Of a stretch of DNA of 64,000 nucleotides, positions 58,301 through 64,000 are shown in pieces. The position numbers and the translations under genes are program-made. Location of the stretch: NCBI GenBank assembly GCA_002221725.1, contig NJFT01000012.1, positions 299,719 to 363,718 on the forward strand, in the 5' to 3' direction. The notes under the pieces were generated by a model, which worked only from the letters and a program-made list of their open reading frames with translations, did no database searches and was not told the origin of the DNA. This DNA is from Scedosporium boydii. Taxonomy: Eukaryota > Ascomycota > Sordariomycetes > Microascales > Microascaceae. Position 1 is the first letter of the stretch, and each line of letters begins with the position of its first letter.

Positions 58301-60397
58301 CTATGGGCCCATGGGGTGACGACATTGAATTCAGATGTTCTAGTTTGAATACCCATATCGATGTATCCATGTAGTGGACGAAGCACACGTGTAAACAGAT
58401 GCACGGGTCCGGGATCCGGATGATTGTATCGGGGCGGTTTCTCGTCTTCTGATTTCGAAACTCGAGACATCAGTCGCTCCTGCGATATCAGAAAATCCAC
58501 AAATCCACAATGGGCCGGTTCCGTGGTGGTGCGAGGAAGGTGTGGAAGATGTGGATATGCTTATCGACAAACGGGCAAGAGCAATGAAGCTATCCAACAA
58601 TTGACGTCGATTTAGAATGTGGGGAAGGTCCGCACAGACCATTTCCTCAGACTCGGAACCCTGCCAAGTCCAGACAACACTTGCCGTTTGGGGATCCTAC
58701 AGTGCTACAGTGCTAGGAACTGTGTGTACTTCTTTTTAACTCAGAGTTGGCACAGCCATCGTGGTACCATCGCACAGTGTAATTTAGATCTCGATTTGAA
58801 ATGTCTCGCATCTTATCTTCTTCAATCAACCCTGCACTCAAGCCCGCCTTCTCCCCTGTTCCTAGTCCTGCGTGTTTGATCTCCCGGCCGAGTTCCCTCG
58901 CGAGCCAGCATTACCACCTTAACCCTTGAGGCTAAAAATCCGCAGGTCCCAGCCCAGCCGTGGAACCCTGTCTTCAGGGGCCCGCAGACAGGGGAGTCGA
59001 AACCTGAATGTGTTACAAGACTGCCTCAAACCCCAAAAGGCGGCGGGGAAAATGCTGCCTCCTGATGAGTTCACTGTTCGCCCGGCGTCACCCTTGAGTT
59101 GCAGAGCCTGTTGTGCGCGATCGCCGCGACGACCACAGTGCCATCGCTAGCACCATTCAGATCCTCGCAGCGCTCTGGTCTTCGTCTTCCGTCCGTTCTA
59201 GTGAGCCCTGACATTTAGCCGTATATGACTCCTCTCCAAGGGAGCTTTTGCTGCAGCCTGCAGCCGTGTTGCACATTACAAAGCCTGCTCCTGGTAGACG
59301 GAGCAGCGAGACTTACACAGCTGCTGGACAAAAGCAAACCCCGAGGTGACGGTAGTTGGCCGTCTTTGCTTGAATCAGCTATTGTATTTCACTTACACTT
59401 TTCTCTTCTCCTTGATGTTCTCTTCGCTTTGCGTATTGCTGTAGACTTCCTTGCTTCTTCCCAACCCTTGTATTAAACTTCAGATCTAGGCCGGTATTGC
59501 CGTTGGCTGCCTCGAGGACTTCATTCTTAATCCAAATCCATCAGAAACAAGCATACACCCTGCTTCTCCAGCATCACCAGCCTGCCATTCACACGCGGAT
59601 CTGCCAACATCCATGCTTGGCTTTGCCACACACGCACAATTACATGCCCCGTTTCCATCTTTCGACAGTGTGCTCTCGTCTAACCCCTTGTCCGTCCCCA
59701 TCATACCTCCCTTCGGTTATGATCTGAGCCGGCCGTCTTACAACCCCTCCCGCCAACCCCGGCCAAACCTGGCTCTCCCATCTCTCAATCTGGTTACTCT
59801 GGCTGCTCACTTTATGCGATTGCTCTTACGGGAAGGCAAGTACTCGTCGACACTTCGGCCCTCTCCACGTCCTGCGCCGTTTGGTGCCGTCTTTCCCATC
59901 CTCTCATTGTCTCTCTCCCTCTCTTCCTCTCCCGTCCGAGACATTGGCCCAATACAGCACAGGATCTGTTTCGTCCAGTCCATCTCTCCAGGTACATGCT
60001 GCTCCTACGCCGTGTTCCTTCCCTTCCATCTGAGCCGAACCAAAGATTCTCCTCTAGCTAGGGCCCACACTCTTTCCCCATCTCTACCCCTGCTCAGCCC
60101 GAGACCACGTTCCTCTCCCTCTTACCATCCCACTCGTCCGCTCTCCGCTCCTTCCTCCCCCTTTCCTCCTCTCTTTCAACCCAACCTCAACATCGATTTC
60201 ACCCTTCAACCCCCGTCCACGATACGAAACAATCGTTGTAGTCGACGACGATATCCCATCGTATAGATGGTCTGGACGACGGAGTGATCAGTTGGCTGCG
60301 ACGGCTCACGAGGCCTCAACTTTGCCTCCTTTCCACCACCTCCTCGCCTTAGAATCAGGCCGGCGCCTGAGGTCGGCTCGACCGCAACACGCACAAG
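55338..60397. other. 5-kb stretch without a supported gene
   Basis: Only short overlapping ORFs. One exact TACGAAGTA copy lies at 58282. From about 59540 to 60200 the plus strand is strongly C/T-rich, typical of a long fungal promoter or 5' leader for the next gene. Confidence 0.5.
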
Positions 60398-62703
60398 ATG
60401 GATTCTAGCTGGGGCTGGATAGAACCCCGGTCGGATGAGTTGTGGGCGAGGCAATTTGGAGGAGTCGGTGGTAACAACGACAATGACAACGACGATGGGA
60501 ACAACAATAACAACAACAAAAATGGAACGTTTAGGGGCGGTGGACGGAACTCGACGAACAACCTCATTTCACAATTCAGATTCCAAGCTGCGAAGTCGAT
60601 ACGAACCTCAACCATTATCCTTTCAGTCTTCAATGTAGTGGCGGCCTTCGCGACTGCCCTGGGGATATTATGGGATGGTTACGCAACGGCGAAGCGAAAT
60701 AACCCCAAGTACAAGTTTAGGTATGGTACTCTGGATCTCATGCTTCACTACTAGCCAGATGGGAAAGGGCCCCAAGCTACAGTGAGGTCGGCCAATGGGC
60801 CGTGGGGCGAAGCAGGATGTTAGGACGCAAGAGGCTTCGGACGCCAGAGGCGGTGGGAGAGAGAGAGAATCGAATTATGAAAAGCATAAAGGGAGGTACT
60901 AACCTTGTTTTCCCCTCTTGATAGGACTTCGGCCTTCAACTGCATAGGCTCAGCGGAGACCTTTCCTTTTGTCTTGTCTTGCGGAATAGTCATTCAAGGC
61001 ATAGTGTTTGCCGTTGCGCAATCAACTGGTCTAAAGGGCTCCCAGGTTTTGGGATGCACCATCGTTTCACAGATGATGTTGCCAGGTATGTGACAAGGAG
61101 CGTTGCTGCCATCGGTCCTTGAGGTCAGACTGGACTAACTAGATGGCTACGTACCATAGCCGTGTTCATCGTGCCCTATATTCAACTTATTTTCGGCGTC
61201 GAAGTAGCGATCCGAGCCCTCAGACGAAAGAACCCATTCCCACCGAGGACCAGATGGAGCGTGGTTATCTGTCTTACCATTGTGGGCACCTTATTACTCG
61301 TCACCTATCTCGTGACGCATTTTATCCGGCCACCAAACTTCTGCTTTGCCTCTCTCTTTTGGTTTGTTCAGAGGTACTCGATGGGCTGCTTTGTCGTTCT
61401 CACGATTATCAGCGTGGGTGTCTTGGCAGTTACGGGTATCATCTTCATGAAGCTGCATAGGAATGCAGCAATCGACCCGACGGAGCGGACTGCCTCCTCG
61501 AGAATGGTGTACTATCTCGCGGTGGCTTTTCTTTCGACTGTGAGTTTTGTTGATTTAATTACCATCGGTCAATACTTCTCTAACAATTCTCTTCAGGTCT
61601 TAATTATTCCCTTCTTCTTCTCCCTTGCCTTCCAAAACCAGCGAAACCGAGACGTCAATACGCCGCTCCAGCTTTCCATGGTTGCGGCTGTGGTTGCAAA
61701 TGTGTCGGGCCTCATGACTGGTGGCCTACATCTGTTTTTGCGATCGACTTCGGTATCGACCATCGGCCCACGCGACAAGGACGGGAAATACCAGGAAGAG
61801 CGAAGGCAGAGTTTCAAGCAGAGAATTCGAATGTGGCCCTCTCGGGATGCCGAGGCATCTGGGCAATCTACCAACGTCCCGACGAGTCTTCGACGAATGA
61901 ATACCGACGACTCGTTGGCCAGCTCGGACGGCCGGGGCGGCTATGATTCAGATGACGAGAAGAAGGATACTTGGGACGACAGGGTGAACCCCCTGAGGTC
62001 TCATGCCGTCTTCCCCACGGCGACGGCGACAGCGCTCAGGGCAACGCAGCCCCACCAGACGCATGCTCCCAAGAACTCGTACTCTCTATTCCCCAACAAC
62101 AACAGCACTCTAAAACCCCCAACGCTTCTCCCTGCCACTACCTATGACCCGTCTGCTAAGGAGGAGATGGTGGACGTGGGTACGCTCAAACCTCCGGCGC
62201 CCATCCACGGATTCCGCCACCGCCGAGATTCGTCCCTGGCATCCCATGCTACGGTGCAAATCGGTCTTCGGCTGTCTAATGTCGATGACATGCCGCCTCT
62301 AAATTCCAAGTACTTCAACGACACCCACAGGGTGCACAACTTAGAGTGCCCCTTGGCGAGGGGTGCCGATGCGCAGCAAAGGCCGAGTCCGCTGAGTAAC
62401 GTGGCGATGCACTTCCAAACCACGAACGACCGTGACGATGACAGCGTCACAATGTATGCCGACGACGCAAGCATCGCAGGCGACTACAACAGGAAAACAG
62501 CAGGAGAGAGGGAGGAGGACTGCACCCTTAGCCCCGCTGTCTATCAACCGCCCGAGAGCCCCAAGAAGACAAAGGTGACGAGTCCTAAGGGTGTTGGTTT
62601 TACGATTCCTCCACCCCGGACTCAACTGAGCCCGCGTCAATCACCTCCTTCATCTTCTGTACTCCGAGACCAGTCCGAGGTGAAAAAGGCGGACTGGATC
62701 TGA
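60398..62703 (+). CDS. Seven-TM fungal membrane protein, possible GPCR-like
   Basis: Exons 60398-60720, 60925-61085, 61160-61539 and 61597-62703 give 656 residues. The last intron (61540-61596, 57 nt) has no stop and keeps frame, but GTGAGT, CTAAC and CTTCAG mark it as an intron; removing it restores one clean sixth helix (YYLAVAFLSTVLIIPFFFSLAF). The N-terminus is extracellular-type, with an Asn/Asp-rich run from an AAC repeat. Seven helices span about residues 68-325, followed by a ~330-residue Ser/Pro/Asp-rich tail with several phosphorylation-like stretches. This layout (7 TM, long cytosolic tail) fits a receptor-like protein, but I cannot assign it to a named GPCR class, and no ligand or G-protein motif was recognised. 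Confidence 0.8.
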
Positions 62704-64000
62704 ACGGCCGGGGTTTATGAAGTACGATTGAGTGTACCGGGTACGATAATTTTGATTTAGGTTGACGGCCGGCATAACCTGTATAAAAGGCGCGTGTTGG
62801 AGTTGTTTGTGCTTTGAACTCTCTGTCTGTCTCTCTTTCTTAAGCTTGACTGATGTCGAGTGGAGGATATGAAGAAGAGGGGGGAGGATTACGATCTGCA
62901 AAAGAACACTCTATACCTATTCAGTTTTGGCATTTACATGGCGTTATCGGATATCTCTTGCTTTTTTCCTTACTTCTACTACTACTATAACCTGGGGCGG
63001 CAGAGGTCACATAGACTTTGCTTATGTCTTGTTTCTCCTATTCCTCTTTTCTTTCTTTCTTTATCATATGCGCTCACCACGGAGACACGGTCTGTGGAGA
63101 CAGACGTGTTGATGAAACGGAACTAGACACGGTTTTCGGCCTTTCCGATATTGTTAAAGAGGAACGAGCCGTCATCGCAATCGATGAAAAGTCCGAATGG
63201 AGAAGAGTTGGACGGCGCAGCCAGGAAACAGGAGTTTTTGGGGAGCAAATCCCGACAACCATCTCTTTCCGGACTTTTTCTTGTTTTCACTTACACCCCA
63301 ATCCCATCCCTATTCAGCCTTACACCACCCCCTTCACAAATGCTACAAACATGTAGCTTCTCTTCCCCTCTCCATTTCCTTTTCTTTTCACAAATCCCCA
63401 GCGTATCTTTCATTTATGGATGGGATTTTCTTTTTCGGGGCTCGAAGCCCCACCGGAGTTTCTTTTGTCATATTGTGGTTCACTGTGGAGATGCCCTTTG
63501 GTTGTTATGTCACTACCACCTTCTATTGTGTAGAAGAAGCAAGGGGGGCTCTTTTCTCATGTCGATGTTAGCTAGGAAAAGAAACTTGGAATACAAAGGA
63601 TCTCTTCATTATCTTTTGGGAAACACTCTTTTTTTTCACTGATAAATACGAGAGGTTCGATGTGTTTAAGCGACAAGTAGGCTGGATCCGAGATGTGAGA
63701 TTGTGAAACCGAACAAACGCGTTTCATAATGATGTGTCCTGTAAAGGACGACCGATCTAAAGCTTTAGGCTTGGTTATGATACAGATGTTTGTGCTTGCT
63801 GTTATACACCGAAAAAAAAAAAGAAAGAAAATGCTCATGATGAAGCCAAGGTCCCATGCAGGTTCCATCTACGTTTCCCGTGCCTCGGCTCGCTCTTCCG
63901 CCTGACTTCCATTCTCCACGTATGCCCCTCGCGCTGGAATCGCGCCATGATACCCAAATGCTGTCTCGATGCAACAAAACAAAAGGCCAGAAGCAAGAAA
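62704..64000. other. 3' flank and right window edge
   Basis: T-rich and purine-rich short tracts with no recognised gene. A minus-strand frame near 63765-63977 might be the end of a gene beyond the window, but nothing supports it. Confidence 0.45.

Overview
The window is nuclear DNA of a filamentous ascomycete (Pezizomycotina, most likely a Sordariomycete; the class is an inference). The evidence is many short introns (57-204 nt) with GTRAGT-type donors, CTAAC/CTGAC branch points and YAG acceptors, two Zn(II)2Cys6 transcription factors, a FunK1-type kinase relic, a grg-1/ccg-1-like gene, and an AT-rich block whose repeat copies differ almost only by C-to-T/G-to-A transitions, as repeat-induced point mutation (RIP) leaves them. 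Nothing bacterial or plasmid-like is present.

Layout. 1-4.7 kb has no gene but holds a dense cluster of a 9-bp palindromic microrepeat (TACGAAGTA). 4.7-6.7 kb is a decayed FunK1 kinase on the minus strand. 8.0-8.8 kb is an EF-hand protein whose first coding exon is only the ATG. 9.5-10.5 kb is an eIF4E of the 4EHP-like type (minus). 12.5-16.8 kb is a DHX29-like DEAH-box helicase. 17.6-19.9 kb is a Zn2Cys6 regulator (minus). 19.9-28.3 kb shows no convincing gene. 28.3-28.8 kb is a small fungal membrane protein. 30.1-31.3 kb is a short Zn2Cys6 protein whose zinc cluster can only be read through a 3-nt microexon. 32.1-33.9 kb is a transposon graveyard with a solo LTR and RIP-mutated repeats. 36.7-38.6 kb is an active-site-intact rhomboid protease; 39.9-41.9 kb a 14-TM drug/H+ antiporter-type MFS transporter; 42.8-46.3 kb the catalytic subunit of DNA polymerase delta; 47.0-47.4 kb ribosomal protein uS14 (Rps29); 48.7-50.1 kb mitochondrial EF-Tu (minus). 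Two tRNA genes (Arg-UCG, Thr-AGU, both minus) lie at 51.8-52.1 kb. 53.6-53.9 kb is a grg-1-like gene, 54.6-55.3 kb an EBP/EXPERA-type sterol isomerase-like membrane protein, and 60.4-62.7 kb a 7-TM fungal membrane protein with a long cytoplasmic tail.

The genes do not form a pathway or secondary-metabolite cluster. This is mainly housekeeping chromatin (replication, translation, mitochondrial translation, RNA helicase) broken by gene-poor accessory stretches. The most unusual observations are the obligatory 3-nt microexon in the second zinc-finger gene, a stopless in-frame intron that interrupts a transmembrane helix in the 7-TM gene, the palindromic microrepeat cluster at the left end, the solo LTR inside a 10-bp tandem array, and a reversal of strand composition within several genes (C-rich 5' half, G-rich 3' half, visible in Leu codons). 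Exon coordinates below were derived by hand from splice signals; for each intact gene the exon lengths sum to a whole number of codons.
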